This document shows, one piece after another, positions 35,461-44,036 of a DNA stretch of 59,758 bases. Every line of letters starts with the position of its first letter. The stretch's first letter is position 1. Origin of the DNA: a virus; IMG/VR virus record IMGVR_UViG_3300033550_000005, positions 1 to 59,758 of that record. The stretch is one strand, 5' to 3'. The notes under the pieces are model-generated. The model was not told the origin of the DNA. It ran no database searches and was given only the letters and a program-made list of their open reading frames with translations. The position numbers were made by a program, and so were the translations under genes.

Positions 35461-36247
35461 AGCAGTCTACCAACCAGCTCTGAAACAGCCCACCTACTGT
35501 GTCAAACTTACCAGCCCGCATATCATCTACCTCACTGGCGCTTGAGATCCTCGGTGCCTCGACGTATATCTGCTCTTCCTTCACCAGCTTGTCGAGGAGG
35601 TCGAAGTGCCGCTCATAGGCGTGGAACGAGTCCACCTTGACCGTCAACGTGCCCATCTGTAGGTCTGGGTACACGCGTTGCAGATATTTGAGCACCATTT
35701 CCTGTACGATAGAGAAGAAGGGCACATCGTTCCCCATGCCAAACACGGCGTCTTGCGACCGCATGTGGACTGAGCAGTGGAGGAACGTGCCACGGATGTG
35801 GAAGGCGAGGAGCGAGGTGCATGGTACATCCTTGTTCTGTAGGAACAAGTGGTCATCGGCCAGGATGGTGATGACAGCTCGGCGTGAGTCTTTGTCGTGT
35901 GTCAAGCAGTCAACGACGTAGTCGATGCCGCCCTCCTTGAAGATGTAGTACCCATAGTTCGAGTGCAGCTTCCCATAGGTTACACAGTCCGCCCAGATCT
36001 TCGCGTGGTCACAGATGGACAGATCCTCGAGGTCACCCTTCAAATACCACAGCGTCTCTGCCTTGATGTAGTCCAGATTCAACTTGCGGCTCGGGAAGGC
36101 TGGGAAGCGGTCGAACGGCGCCAGCGTATACTGGTAATCCAACAGCTCGATCGTCAGCTGACCGCGTGGCCGACTGGGCAGTCCGGTGTTGTTGAGGTCT
36201 TCGTATATCTTGCGGAATGAGGTGATCCTATGGGCGTTCGAGGACAC
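35444..36247 (-). CDS. Thymidylate-synthase-fold dCMP (hydroxy)methylase
   Basis: A 267-residue protein of the ThyA superfamily, which transfers a one-carbon unit from methylene-tetrahydrofolate to C5 of a pyrimidine nucleotide. The catalytic Cys is C143 (VPCTSLL), the phosphate-binding RSQD is 163-166, and H209/Y211 match the His-x-Tyr pair that binds the sugar. At the position that reads Asn177 in E. coli ThyA and selects dUMP, this protein has Asp174 (GMGND). Asp there is the hallmark of enzymes that prefer dCMP, such as T4 dCMP hydroxymethylase. The most likely product is 5-hydroxymethyl-dCMP or 5-methyl-dCMP. Flanked by a dCMP deaminase and a nucleotide kinase. Confidence 0.75.
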   Translation of the reverse strand: MSSNAHRITSFRKIYEDLNNTGLPSRPRGQLTIELLDYQYTLAPFDRFPAFPSRKLNLDYIKAETLWYLKGDLEDLSICDHAKIWADCVTYGKLHSNYGYYIFKEGGIDYVVDCLTHDKDSRRAVITILADDHLFLQNKDVPCTSLLAFHIRGTFLHCSVHMRSQDAVFGMGNDVPFFSIVQEMVLKYLQRVYPDLQMGTLTVKVDSFHAYERHFDLLDKLVKEEQIYVEAPRISSASEVDDMRAGKFDTVGGLFQSWLVDCYAPDA

Positions 36248-37121
36248 GTTTGAGCTCCTTGATGAGTGGATATTCGCGGCTGAAGTAGAACCGCTTGTGG
36301 TACTGCGGGTGCGGGCAGACTTGGTGGGTCACGCCATATTTACGACACCACGTGCTGGCATAGTTGCCAAGGGCAATGACCTCACCGCCGGGGATGAGGA
36401 GGTCTGTATCATTGTCCTTTCCGTCGTGTGTGAACGCGTTGGCCCAGTTGAGGTTGTACTCGCTGATCCCAGCATCGTCTAGTTGAGCGGCTAACCACTC
36501 AGAACAGCCAGCGCCTGTGAACGAGACGAATGGGACCTGGAGCGCCTCTTGGACGTGGGTGCGTACGTTCGGCCGGTCGCCCAAGAGCGTGACCTTGATA
36601 TGTGCACGCCGCTCCAACACAGCTGCCTCGATCCACATCATGAGTTGGTCGATCGACTCGGTCGTGTAGTCGAACTCAACGACTGGGAGGTGGGTATCTA
36701 GCAGCTGGTAGCCGTCGTAGACCCGCTTCAGTTGACCTGAGTCCTTCAACATCTCCTCGGCTAGGCGGCCGCGGAATGTTTGTAGACATCTCTCAAACGG
36801 TGGTCTACACAGCACAACAACGCCGTCACAGCGCAGAGCTGCGCGCTCAAGCATGCGTCGACTGACTGAGGAGATGCGTGACGGCTCATTGCGGAAGACG
36901 TCAGCGTAGATGGGCTCTGAGAGCCAGGAACGGTCCATGATCGTGTGGGCGCCACCAAGAGCTGAGCGCAGTGATGCCATATACGCTACGCTCAGCTCTT
37001 GGGGACCGAGCCCCTTATACGAACCGTGGTGGACGGTGACGGCACCGGGTAGCCGTTCTGCCAAGAGCTTGGCAGTTGTGGACTTCCCCGACCCGTCACA
37101 ACCTTCCAACAGGATTAACAT
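36228..37121 (-). CDS. Nucleotide kinase fused to UDG-like domain
   Basis: A 297-residue two-part protein. Residues 1-170 are a P-loop kinase resembling thymidylate kinase: Walker A GCDGSGKS at 7-14, a DRSWLSEPIYADVF segment, and a lid-like region LCRPPFERCLQTFRGR. Residues about 175-297 look like an alpha/beta fold of the uracil-DNA-glycosylase type: VTLLGDRPN, NLNWANAFT, VIALGNYAS and CPHPQYHKRF stand where the family's conserved motifs lie. The first part would phosphorylate a deoxynucleotide monophosphate. The second may bind the base; activity is unknown. It overlaps the ThyA-like gene by 20 bases. Confidence 0.65.
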   Translation of the reverse strand: MLILLEGCDGSGKSTTAKLLAERLPGAVTVHHGSYKGLGPQELSVAYMASLRSALGGAHTIMDRSWLSEPIYADVFRNEPSRISSVSRRMLERAALRCDGVVVLCRPPFERCLQTFRGRLAEEMLKDSGQLKRVYDGYQLLDTHLPVVEFDYTTESIDQLMMWIEAAVLERRAHIKVTLLGDRPNVRTHVQEALQVPFVSFTGAGCSEWLAAQLDDAGISEYNLNWANAFTHDGKDNDTDLLIPGGEVIALGNYASTWCRKYGVTHQVCPHPQYHKRFYFSREYPLIKELKRVLERP

Positions 37122-37132
37122 AGTCGGCCTCC

Positions 37133-37876
37133 TTACTTGAGCAGGCCGTCTTTCTTCAACTTCGAGCGGTTCCAGCTGACATCTGCCGGACCTGCCTTCG
37201 AATCCGGAAACTGCTTCTTCACCGCTTCCAAGATCGCGTCAGACTCCTTGCCTGCGAGGATCAGCTCACGGATCAGAGCACCAGCACCTGGCTTGCGGCC
37301 GCGGGTCTCGCCACTGTCTTCCTTGTTGGGCTTGGCCTGTAGCTTCTCAGCCTTCTTGGCGGATGCCGTTACGACCTTCTCGGCTACCTTCTTTGCGGCT
37401 GCTGCCTTGGCTACCGGCTTAGCGGCCGGCTTCTTTGCTGCGGGTTTCTTTGCTGCTGTTGCCATATCTTCTGACTCCTTTGGTCGCTCAGTGGTAGGGA
37501 AATAGTCGAGCGGCGTAACTGAGCGAATACGCTTCCCGTCTTTTGAAAAAATGGTGACGACCATGCGTTTGAGCTCGCCAAGGGTGACGTGCTCAGGCAT
37601 GAGGTGATTGGTGGTTAGCTTCCGGAGCTCTCTGAAGGTGGCCATGTCGAACGGCCGGCGGGTCGTCTCGGCACAATAGTGCCCTGCCGCGCGCTTCACA
37701 GGAAAGTCGGTGGTGTGATACTCTTTGAAGAACTTCTTGGTGGTCTCGACGACGCCCTTCAGGGTATCGATCGGAACGTAGAGGACGGTGTCATCGGCCT
37801 CATTGTACGAGAGCACAATGGCTGATGCTGCCTTGGTCTGCGAGACGCAGACGAACGGGGGTAGTGAGAACATCAA
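37133..37876 (-). CDS. Two-part protein with Lys/Ala-rich linker
   Basis: A 247-residue protein. Residues 1-130 form a mixed domain I do not recognise. A Lys/Ala/Pro-rich linker (about 139-190, AAKKPAAKKPAAKPVAKAA) resembles histone H1-like tails and may bind DNA. Residues about 193-247 (RGRKPGAGALIRELILAGK ... VSWNRSKLKKDGLL) form a small helical domain also seen at the C-terminus of the gene at 59339-59680. An internal ATG before the linker could give a shorter product. The role is likely DNA binding or regulation. Confidence 0.55.
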   Translation of the reverse strand: MMFSLPPFVCVSQTKAASAIVLSYNEADDTVLYVPIDTLKGVVETTKKFFKEYHTTDFPVKRAAGHYCAETTRRPFDMATFRELRKLTTNHLMPEHVTLGELKRMVVTIFSKDGKRIRSVTPLDYFPTTERPKESEDMATAAKKPAAKKPAAKPVAKAAAAKKVAEKVVTASAKKAEKLQAKPNKEDSGETRGRKPGAGALIRELILAGKESDAILEAVKKQFPDSKAGPADVSWNRSKLKKDGLLK

Positions 37877-37923
37877 ACACTCCTTAACAAGATCAATGAA
37901 GCAACACCTATTCTCTCAGATTT

Positions 37924-39312
37924 TCAACTCTCTGTGTTCCAATATCTACGCAGCGCATCGAAGAAGTTCCGCTGGGTCTTACCCTTCGCCCGCACCATTC
38001 CCAAGACAGCTCTGTCTACGGTCCCCTTGGCGATGATGTGGGCCACGAGGACGCGTTCTCGCTGACCCGAGCGCTGTAGCCGTCTGATCAGCTGAAAGTA
38101 GTCGTCGTAGTTGTAGGTGAGTGAGTGCCAGATAACAGCACGGCCGGCTTCCTGCAACCCATCGACACCGTGTGCCATCGACTGCGCGTTGACAATGATG
38201 TAGGGGATTCTACCTCTGTTCCACTCATTGATGAGCTCGGGCATCTTTGCCGGCTTGACACCACCACGGCCGATGAAGGGCGTGTCTTTACCCAATGCCT
38301 TCTGCAGCCGTTCGAGGTCATGTCGGTACTCATACACGACGAGCGCCGGCGCACCGCTCAGCTCTTCGATGAGATCAACCACGGCCTCGGTCTTGGCGTC
38401 GTGGATCTGTTGCCACTTGTTCTCAGAGGCATCGATGAACACGCCTCCGTTGGCGATCTGACGACACTTGCCTGTTGCCACAGCGGCATTCGAAGCATTG
38501 ATCCGACCCTCCTTGAAGTCGAGCCGCAGTGTGTCCTCCATCTGTAGGTAAGCCGCCATTGCCTTGGGTGGGAGCTCGATCTCGATGTCTTTCTCAAGGA
38601 TGGGAGGCAGCTTCAACCAGTCGTCGTCGTGGGCATAGAAGCACGTCGGCGCCGTCATCTCTTGGATCGCCTCCTCAGTGCCCTCCTTGGGCGCCCAGGT
38701 GAAACCACCGAACCCTGTTGGGTAGAAGAAGCGGTTGCGCCAGTGGGTGATGTAGGCACCGAACGTCTGACCCATGTCCATCACGTAGATCTGGCCGAAG
38801 ATGTCGATGAGGTGGTTAGCCATCGGTGTGCCGGTAAGGATCACGCGGCGCTTGAACTTCTTGAGGTGCGGCTTTAGCAGCTTGAAGCGCTTGGAGGAGA
38901 TGTTCTTGAGCTTGGTGCTCTCATCGACGACGAGCATGTCAAACGGCCAGCGCTTAGCACCAAGCGCTCCGAACAGCCACTCCAGCCCCTCGTAGTTGAT
39001 GAGGTACACGTCGTGCTTCTCCGCTAGGACCTTGTCCTTCTTGGGCCCGTGTAGGATCCCGACCGACAGATGCTCAAACTCCTTCCACTTCTTCACCTCA
39101 CGTGGCCACGATGTGTGGATCACGCGGAGTGGTGCGATGACGAGAAGACCTCCGACCATCTTGATGTCACGGAGGATGTCATAGGCGGCGAGCGTGATGC
39201 TGGTCTTCCGCATCCCCGGTTTGAGAAATAAACCAGCGTGTGCGTTCTCAAGCAGGTGCTGTACCGCCCGCTCCATGTAGGGGAGCGGTTCCCAGTTCTC
39301 AGCTATTGGCAA
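37924..39312 (-). CDS. SNF2-like superfamily 2 helicase
   Basis: A 462-residue ATPase of the SNF2/helicase superfamily 2 type with both RecA-like lobes. Motif I is KPGMRKTS (31-38), in which an Arg replaces the usual second Gly of GxGKT. Motif II is DEST (129-132), motif III ILTGTP, motif V VNAQSMAHGVDGLQ and motif VI QLIRRLQRSGQ. Phages use such enzymes in recombination or replication. It lies between the Lys-rich DNA-binding protein and a VRR-NUC nuclease, with which it overlaps by 10 bases; SNF2-VRR pairs are common in phage replication blocks. Confidence 0.87.
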   Translation of the reverse strand: MPIAENWEPLPYMERAVQHLLENAHAGLFLKPGMRKTSITLAAYDILRDIKMVGGLLVIAPLRVIHTSWPREVKKWKEFEHLSVGILHGPKKDKVLAEKHDVYLINYEGLEWLFGALGAKRWPFDMLVVDESTKLKNISSKRFKLLKPHLKKFKRRVILTGTPMANHLIDIFGQIYVMDMGQTFGAYITHWRNRFFYPTGFGGFTWAPKEGTEEAIQEMTAPTCFYAHDDDWLKLPPILEKDIEIELPPKAMAAYLQMEDTLRLDFKEGRINASNAAVATGKCRQIANGGVFIDASENKWQQIHDAKTEAVVDLIEELSGAPALVVYEYRHDLERLQKALGKDTPFIGRGGVKPAKMPELINEWNRGRIPYIIVNAQSMAHGVDGLQEAGRAVIWHSLTYNYDDYFQLIRRLQRSGQRERVLVAHIIAKGTVDRAVLGMVRAKGKTQRNFFDALRRYWNTES

Positions 39313-39623
39313 AGGATGTGAGCCTTTAGTTGGTCTTCGACGAACTTGGCGGCGGCGAAGCCGTCAGTGAAGATGGGAACGCCGTGACCCCAGGCCTCGA
39401 GCTCCTCAAAGAGGTCTGCCTGGCCTGGAGAGAGCTTGCCGATGTCAGGGCGCTTGAACTCGATCCACTGAAAGAAGCTGAACGGCCCCACCACTAGGCG
39501 GTCAGGCCACGAGGCGTAGCCAAGTCCGTTCATCTTCCTAAGCTTGACGGGCAGCTTGAGGCGCTTACACTCCTTCACGAAGTCAGCCTCGATCGTCTTC
39601 TCAAGCTTTGGTTTTGAGCGCAT
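39303..39623 (-). CDS. VRR-NUC nuclease
   Basis: A 106-residue protein with the VRR-NUC (PD-(D/E)xK-like) fold: an N-terminal E..FVKECKRLKL helix, the motif WPDRLVV (catalytic Asp), WIEFKRP (Glu-x-Lys) and a final DLFEELEAWG helix. This family includes Holliday-junction resolvases and phage nucleases. It overlaps both the SNF2-like helicase and the exonuclease gene, suggesting a joint role in recombination or branch resolution. Confidence 0.8.
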   Translation of the reverse strand: MRSKPKLEKTIEADFVKECKRLKLPVKLRKMNGLGYASWPDRLVVGPFSFFQWIEFKRPDIGKLSPGQADLFEELEAWGHGVPIFTDGFAAAKFVEDQLKAHILCQ

Positions 39624-40167
39624 TCAGTAGCTCCACAGCGTGTTCAGCTTGTGAGATCGCATCGTCAAGCGCGTTGTGATAGACGCCGCTTCTTGACAAC
39701 TTGATGTCTCGCCGTAAATTCTTTAGCGTCCTATAACAACGGCCATTGTAATTACTCCATGGAGTCTCCATGTTGACGGCCCTGTAGGCAGCATCTAGGA
39801 GCACGTTGTCGAAGTCTGAGCCGTTGCCCCACACCTTGACCTTCTGCGGCTTCTCTGCGGCGCCAATGAACTCACTGAAGCGTACCAACACGTCGGTCAA
39901 TGGGTTCACATACGACGGGTCACAGGCCTTGAAGAGCGTGCCGAGCGCCTCAGGCTTCTGCTTGTTCCACCACTCGATCGTGTCCTTGCTCTCCGTCAGC
40001 CCGTAGCCGCGACACGAGTCACGTGAGATAATCTCGTGGAACGTAGGGCCAAGCACTTGAAGCTCGGCGTTGAAGTACACGGCTCCGATCGATAAGAGCA
40101 CGGCGCCCGGCTTTGTGTCGAGCGTCTCCAGGTCCAACATCACATCATTAAATCCATCAATAAGCAC
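39601..40167 (-). CDS. DEDDh 3'-5' exonuclease (Rv2179c-like)
   Basis: A 188-residue exonuclease of the DnaQ/RNase T superfamily, close to the Rv2179c-like group. Catalytic residues visible are the D-x-E of MLDLET, the Asp of GNGSDFDN and the His/Asp pair of HNALDDA. It would trim 3' ends of DNA or RNA. A start overlapping the preceding nuclease gene by 11 bases links it to the same operon. Confidence 0.8.
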   Translation of the reverse strand: MLIDGFNDVMLDLETLDTKPGAVLLSIGAVYFNAELQVLGPTFHEIISRDSCRGYGLTESKDTIEWWNKQKPEALGTLFKACDPSYVNPLTDVLVRFSEFIGAAEKPQKVKVWGNGSDFDNVLLDAAYRAVNMETPWSNYNGRCYRTLKNLRRDIKLSRSGVYHNALDDAISQAEHAVELLNALKTKA

Positions 40168-40864
40168 AGGGGCCTCCCTTTGATCTGCTGAAGTTACACC
40201 ACCGACAACCGTTGCCTGGCTTCGGTTTAAACACCGTGTCTGCCAGCATCTTCTTGGTCCGCATCTCCCACCGCTTCTTCAGGTCCTTCACGTCCTTCTG
40301 GGTGAAGACCTCCTCACTCACCACCGTGCGGCCATGGTCGATGAACACGAGCGAAGAGCGTGCCTGTTCAGCGGCCTGGTAAGTCAACAGGCCCGCCAAG
40401 CTGTAGAGCTCAGTCTGTAGTGGATATTCAGACTTGTAGACGACGGTGTCTGTCTTGGCGTCGAGCTTGGCGCCGCTCTTGAAGTCGTGGACCTCAACCG
40501 TCGGCGGCTCGTCATCGAGCAGCGGTGGGATGGTCACGTCAGCCTTTACACGGCACCACGCCGACCTGTCGAACCAGCTGACTGGCTGCCACTCGCGGTT
40601 GAAGGCGAACTCAGCCTCAGGCAGCGCGCCGCGTTTGCGGAAGTCTTTGAGCTCGGTCGAGATCTTGGTGACGTCCTTCGGCACCGTCTTCTTGATGCCA
40701 CGGAGGTAGTGCTCACAGAGTGTGTGGAGTGCCTCACCGCGGGCAAGCGCTTCGCCCTGGGGCTCTGGCAGCTTATCGATGAACTTGTACTTGGCCTTAG
40801 CCGGACACTCTTCATATGCTGCCCAGCGGCTGAATGACCACGCTGTGATCTTAGTGACTGCCAT
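40157..40864 (-). CDS. PD-(D/E)XK nuclease (Cas4/AddB-like)
   Basis: A 235-residue nuclease with an N-terminal SFSRWAAYEECPAKA segment typical of the RecB/AddB-type group, HTLCEHYL, the catalytic VEVHDFKSG (Asp, then Lys), a QTELYSLAG helix, and a C-terminal cysteine set (CRWCNFSRSKGGPC) that may bind an Fe-S cluster together with the N-terminal Cys. ATG 40864 follows AGAGGAGAAG and is preferred over an in-frame start 24 bases upstream. Acts on DNA ends in recombination or host DNA breakdown. Confidence 0.82.
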   Translation of the reverse strand: MAVTKITAWSFSRWAAYEECPAKAKYKFIDKLPEPQGEALARGEALHTLCEHYLRGIKKTVPKDVTKISTELKDFRKRGALPEAEFAFNREWQPVSWFDRSAWCRVKADVTIPPLLDDEPPTVEVHDFKSGAKLDAKTDTVVYKSEYPLQTELYSLAGLLTYQAAEQARSSLVFIDHGRTVVSEEVFTQKDVKDLKKRWEMRTKKMLADTVFKPKPGNGCRWCNFSRSKGGPCAY

Positions 40865-41111
40865 CAGTCTTCTCCTCTTCAAGGGCAATCAGCTGCTGCT
40901 CCATGCCCATCTTGGCGAGTGCCAAGCGCCCAGCAACTTCGCCGGCGTCTTCGAACGCTACCTTCATCTGCATGTAGGCTCGGGTGAACTTCACACGGTC
41001 CTCCTCATCGATGATTTGCGTGATGGCCTCTATCTCGGCCAAGTCTCTCTTTGTCTGGTTGATCTGCGCATCGACGTGCGTAGGAGAACCTACCATAAAC
41101 GGTGTTGCCAT
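40851..41111 (-). CDS. Small coiled-coil protein
   Basis: An 86-residue helical protein with a charged coiled coil from about residue 14 onward. It is squeezed between the DNA polymerase and the nuclease genes and overlaps the nuclease start by 14 bases and touches the polymerase stop. Possibly an accessory subunit; function unknown. Confidence 0.55.
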   Translation of the reverse strand: MATPFMVGSPTHVDAQINQTKRDLAEIEAITQIIDEEDRVKFTRAYMQMKVAFEDAGEVAGRLALAKMGMEQQLIALEEEKTDGSH

Positions 41112-42973
41112 CAGTCACACTCCTGTAGTTCAGTCCAACGATAGCCATATTCACCATCTGAGCGCATGGGTGCGCCGAGTGGGATGTCATTCATGGCTTC
41201 CTTTAACAACTTCATCTCACTCTTCCACGCCTTTGTGGGGCAACAGCCGAGCACTTCATCATGCACCGTCAACAACATCCTTCCATGCTTCTTCATCGCA
41301 TCGTACCTGATCAAAGCCTCCTTTGTATAGTCGGCAGATGAGCCTTGGATGAGGTAGTTGAACAACTTGTAATCAAACGTCCGCAGCCGGCCATCGATGA
41401 CCTTGGGTGGCTCACAGTAGTAGCGACGACCTCCCCAGGTAAACATGGGCTCATTGTTCTCAGCACGCTCCTTGAGGACCTTTTGAATGTCCTTGATCCC
41501 ACTAAAGCGGCTGAGGTACTTGGTGCGATAACCCCTGGCATTATTGACGTCTGTACCCATCGTTTCTGCAAGACTACCAAGCCCCATCCCATACAAGATG
41601 CCGAAGGCGATGTTCTTTGTTGTCTTGCGGTTCTCAGGCGTGGCCTCACCAAACAAGACCTCAGCGGCGAAGTTGTGTAGGTCCAACGCTGGGTTATCAA
41701 TGAACGCCTGCATCATCTCATCATCTTCGAAGTGGGCGAGCACGCGCAGCTCCTGCTGTGAGAAGTCGCGGTCGAGGATGACGTGCTTGTCCGAATCTGC
41801 TATGATGTAGCTGCGCACCGATGGAAGTGGTGGAAGACCTTTTTTCTTGAGGTGCTGCTCCCACAGCTGGATGGCACGCTTAAACTTAGGCGACTTGAGC
41901 GTCGGGATGTTCTGGAAGTTGGGCGATGATGAGAAGCGCCCAGAGCGAGCACCTCCGCCCTCAGACTGTGCCACGCTGTTCCACTGTGTGTGGATCCACC
42001 CCTTGGTCTTCAGCGCCGTCTCAAGCCACGGCTCCATGAAATTCCGCATACACGTGACCACTGAGGCACGGTAGTGGAATAGGGCGAGGAGCAGAGGAGG
42101 CAGCTGTGCTGTATCAAAGACCTCATTCAGCGCGTCCTTAGACGTCGAGCGGGCACCTTTGGGCGTCAGTGGCCAGTCGATGCCTGAGTACTTGGCGTCT
42201 AGTGCGTTTGCAAGATCCTCACCCGCGTCCATGTTAAACTCACAACCCAGCATCTTGAAGATCTGCTGCTCAGCCTTCTGGATGGCGACGCGATAGACCT
42301 GAACGTCTTCGAAGAGTGAGACCTCGTCTACGCGGACACCGTGGCGCTCATTCTCAAGGAGGATGGGGATCAGACGGCGCTCACGCTCATACGCGCCCAC
42401 CATGCCTGCCTCTTGGACCTCTGGCAGCAGCGACTCGAAGATGAGCTTGGTGCGGTCTGTGTCACCCTCGGCGTACAGGCCGACGATGTCACCAGGCGCC
42501 TTTGAGATGTGCGCGCCCCAGCTCTTCTTGTTGGCACGGCTCACGATGCCGGCGTTGATCAACCACTCACGCACAGCATCTCGTTCCTCTGGGTCTATAC
42601 CTAGGCGACTCTGTGCGAGCTCCTTGAGGCCGATCTCCTTAGCGTGTGGGTCGATCAGGAACGCAAGTACCATCGTGTCGTGGATGCGGTGCCACGGCAG
42701 CATAGGGAGACCTAGGTGGGTCTCAGCCACATCTGTATCGAACTTACCGTTATGGAAGCTGATCTCGATGTTGGGATCGTCCCACACCTCACGCAGCGCT
42801 GCGATCGCCTGTTCACGTGTGCAGTTGTTGCCTGTTGGGTGGCCCCAGGCATAGTACCGGCTCTTCTTGGCACCAGGTTTTCGGATGGCGACGCCGACGG
42901 GCTTCGGTGGATACTCAGGCCGTGGCTTGATCTCCTCCGTCTCAAAGTCAACGAACCCGACTTTTTTAGCCAC
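41111..42973 (-). CDS. Family A DNA polymerase
   Basis: A 620-residue replicative polymerase with proofreading. The 3'-5' exonuclease motifs are VDFETE (8-13) and FHNGKFDTD. Polymerase motif A is RDFSQQELRVL near 399-409, motif B RKTTKNIAFGILYG near 445-458 (with Phe at the position of E. coli Phe762) and motif C TVHDEV near 567-572. The lack of a 5'-nuclease domain is usual for phage enzymes. GTG 42973 is taken as start, overlapping the upstream gene by 8 bases; the longer frame continues upstream within that gene. Confidence 0.92.
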   Translation of the reverse strand: MAKKVGFVDFETEEIKPRPEYPPKPVGVAIRKPGAKKSRYYAWGHPTGNNCTREQAIAALREVWDDPNIEISFHNGKFDTDVAETHLGLPMLPWHRIHDTMVLAFLIDPHAKEIGLKELAQSRLGIDPEERDAVREWLINAGIVSRANKKSWGAHISKAPGDIVGLYAEGDTDRTKLIFESLLPEVQEAGMVGAYERERRLIPILLENERHGVRVDEVSLFEDVQVYRVAIQKAEQQIFKMLGCEFNMDAGEDLANALDAKYSGIDWPLTPKGARSTSKDALNEVFDTAQLPPLLLALFHYRASVVTCMRNFMEPWLETALKTKGWIHTQWNSVAQSEGGGARSGRFSSSPNFQNIPTLKSPKFKRAIQLWEQHLKKKGLPPLPSVRSYIIADSDKHVILDRDFSQQELRVLAHFEDDEMMQAFIDNPALDLHNFAAEVLFGEATPENRKTTKNIAFGILYGMGLGSLAETMGTDVNNARGYRTKYLSRFSGIKDIQKVLKERAENNEPMFTWGGRRYYCEPPKVIDGRLRTFDYKLFNYLIQGSSADYTKEALIRYDAMKKHGRMLLTVHDEVLGCCPTKAWKSEMKLLKEAMNDIPLGAPMRSDGEYGYRWTELQECD

Positions 42974-43172
42974 GCGCGCACCCTGCCAGCTCAGCCTTCT
43001 CACGGATCCCGCGGAGCTTGGAGTAACGGTGGTAGAGGCGAACCATGACGCGGAGACGTGCTTGGCTCTTTCTCTCAGCCTCGATCAGCTTCTTGAGGTC
43101 TTCCTCACTGAACAGCATGAGGTCTTTGTTGAGCTGATTCCAGCCCTTTGATAGAATTTCTTTTGTGGTCAT
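42966..43172 (-). CDS. Small helical protein
   Basis: A 68-residue charged helical protein (about 24-58 form one long helix rich in Glu, Lys and Arg). It directly precedes the polymerase and overlaps its GTG start, so it may be an accessory factor or merely coupled. No family was recognised. Confidence 0.55.
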   Translation of the reverse strand: MTTKEILSKGWNQLNKDLMLFSEEDLKKLIEAERKSQARLRVMVRLYHRYSKLRGIREKAELAGCARG

Positions 43173-43192
43173 CTTTCAAGTCCAGCAGGTTA

Positions 43193-43220
43193 GGACCCAG
43201 CCCAATTGCTGGGTCCTTTT
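43193..43220. terminator. Strong hairpin between two replication genes
   Basis: A perfect 9-pair stem (GGACCCAGC with GCTGGGTCC) with a six-base loop. On the plus strand it is followed by four T, on the minus strand by TAACC. For the minus-strand operon it lies between the SSB-like gene and the next small gene and could be an attenuator or 3'-end stabiliser that lowers polymerase expression relative to the SSB-like gene. Confidence 0.6.
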
Positions 43221-43231
43221 ACTACAGGGCT

Positions 43232-44026
43232 TTAGTACTTGCGGGTCTTGGCTGCGACCGCCTTCTTACCGCCACGCGCCGGTGGGGGAGGAGCTTCGCG
43301 TGGTTCTGGGTAGGGGAAGCCGATGGTCTCGGTCTCAGCCTCGTGGCGCTTGATGATGAGGGCGAGGATGTCGTCATCGTCGATCATGGCGGCGTCTTCG
43401 AACGTGACCTTGAACTGCGTCTTGCTGTCGACCTGGGTCGCGATCTGAGTGACGAAGGCGAACGGCGGGAGCTCGAACGCGGCGTCGAGGCGCTTCACAT
43501 ACTGTGAGTAGGCCTTGACGGACGTGACGGGGAGCTTCGCGTAGGCGACATCACCACGCTCGACAGCTTCCTCGGTGAGCGGCTTGCCCGGCAGGAGTGC
43601 TAGGCGGACTACGTTCTTACAGGCCTTGCCCTTACCCTTCTCGGCCGAGCCGAACTCGTTGTGCGGACAGCCCTTGCACGAGCTGTGCTGCGGTTCAGCA
43701 GACTTCTCATGTGGCGCCATGTCATCCAGCTTGTCGCCGAAGGCATAGCACAGAGGGGGTTGCGGGTTGTCTGAGTCATAGTCGCCGCCATAGTAGGCGT
43801 TCTCGAGCGTGGACGCCACCACGATGACGTCAAGTTTGTTGCCAGCGACTGCTGCGCCTGCGACGGTGATCTGACCTGCCTTGAAGGAAACGAAGCTGCC
43901 ACCAGGACCTGTCTCATTTGCGACCTCGACGGCTTGTTTGGCATAGCCCTTGAGCTTGTCCTTCAGACTTACGACTGCGGTGCTTTTGCCAGAAGCTTTA
44001 GTTACGGCGGTTTTTGTAGTTGCCAT
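43232..44026 (-). CDS. Putative single-stranded DNA-binding protein
   Basis: A 264-residue protein with a beta-rich core (GGSFVSFKAGQITVAG, LDVIVVASTLENAYY), four Cys (93, 117, 120, 136) that may form a zinc site, a helix-rich end and a Pro/Ala/Lys-rich C-terminal tail. Similar phage proteins with ENAYYGGDYD and CKGCPHNEFGSA motifs sit next to polymerases and helicases and are thought to be ssDNA-binding or replication-mediator proteins. An inverted repeat lies right upstream. Function is inferred. Confidence 0.6.
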   Translation of the reverse strand: MATTKTAVTKASGKSTAVVSLKDKLKGYAKQAVEVANETGPGGSFVSFKAGQITVAGAAVAGNKLDVIVVASTLENAYYGGDYDSDNPQPPLCYAFGDKLDDMAPHEKSAEPQHSSCKGCPHNEFGSAEKGKGKACKNVVRLALLPGKPLTEEAVERGDVAYAKLPVTSVKAYSQYVKRLDAAFELPPFAFVTQIATQVDSKTQFKVTFEDAAMIDDDDILALIIKRHEAETETIGFPYPEPREAPPPPARGGKKAVAAKTRKY

Positions 44027-44036
44027 GTGTATCCTC

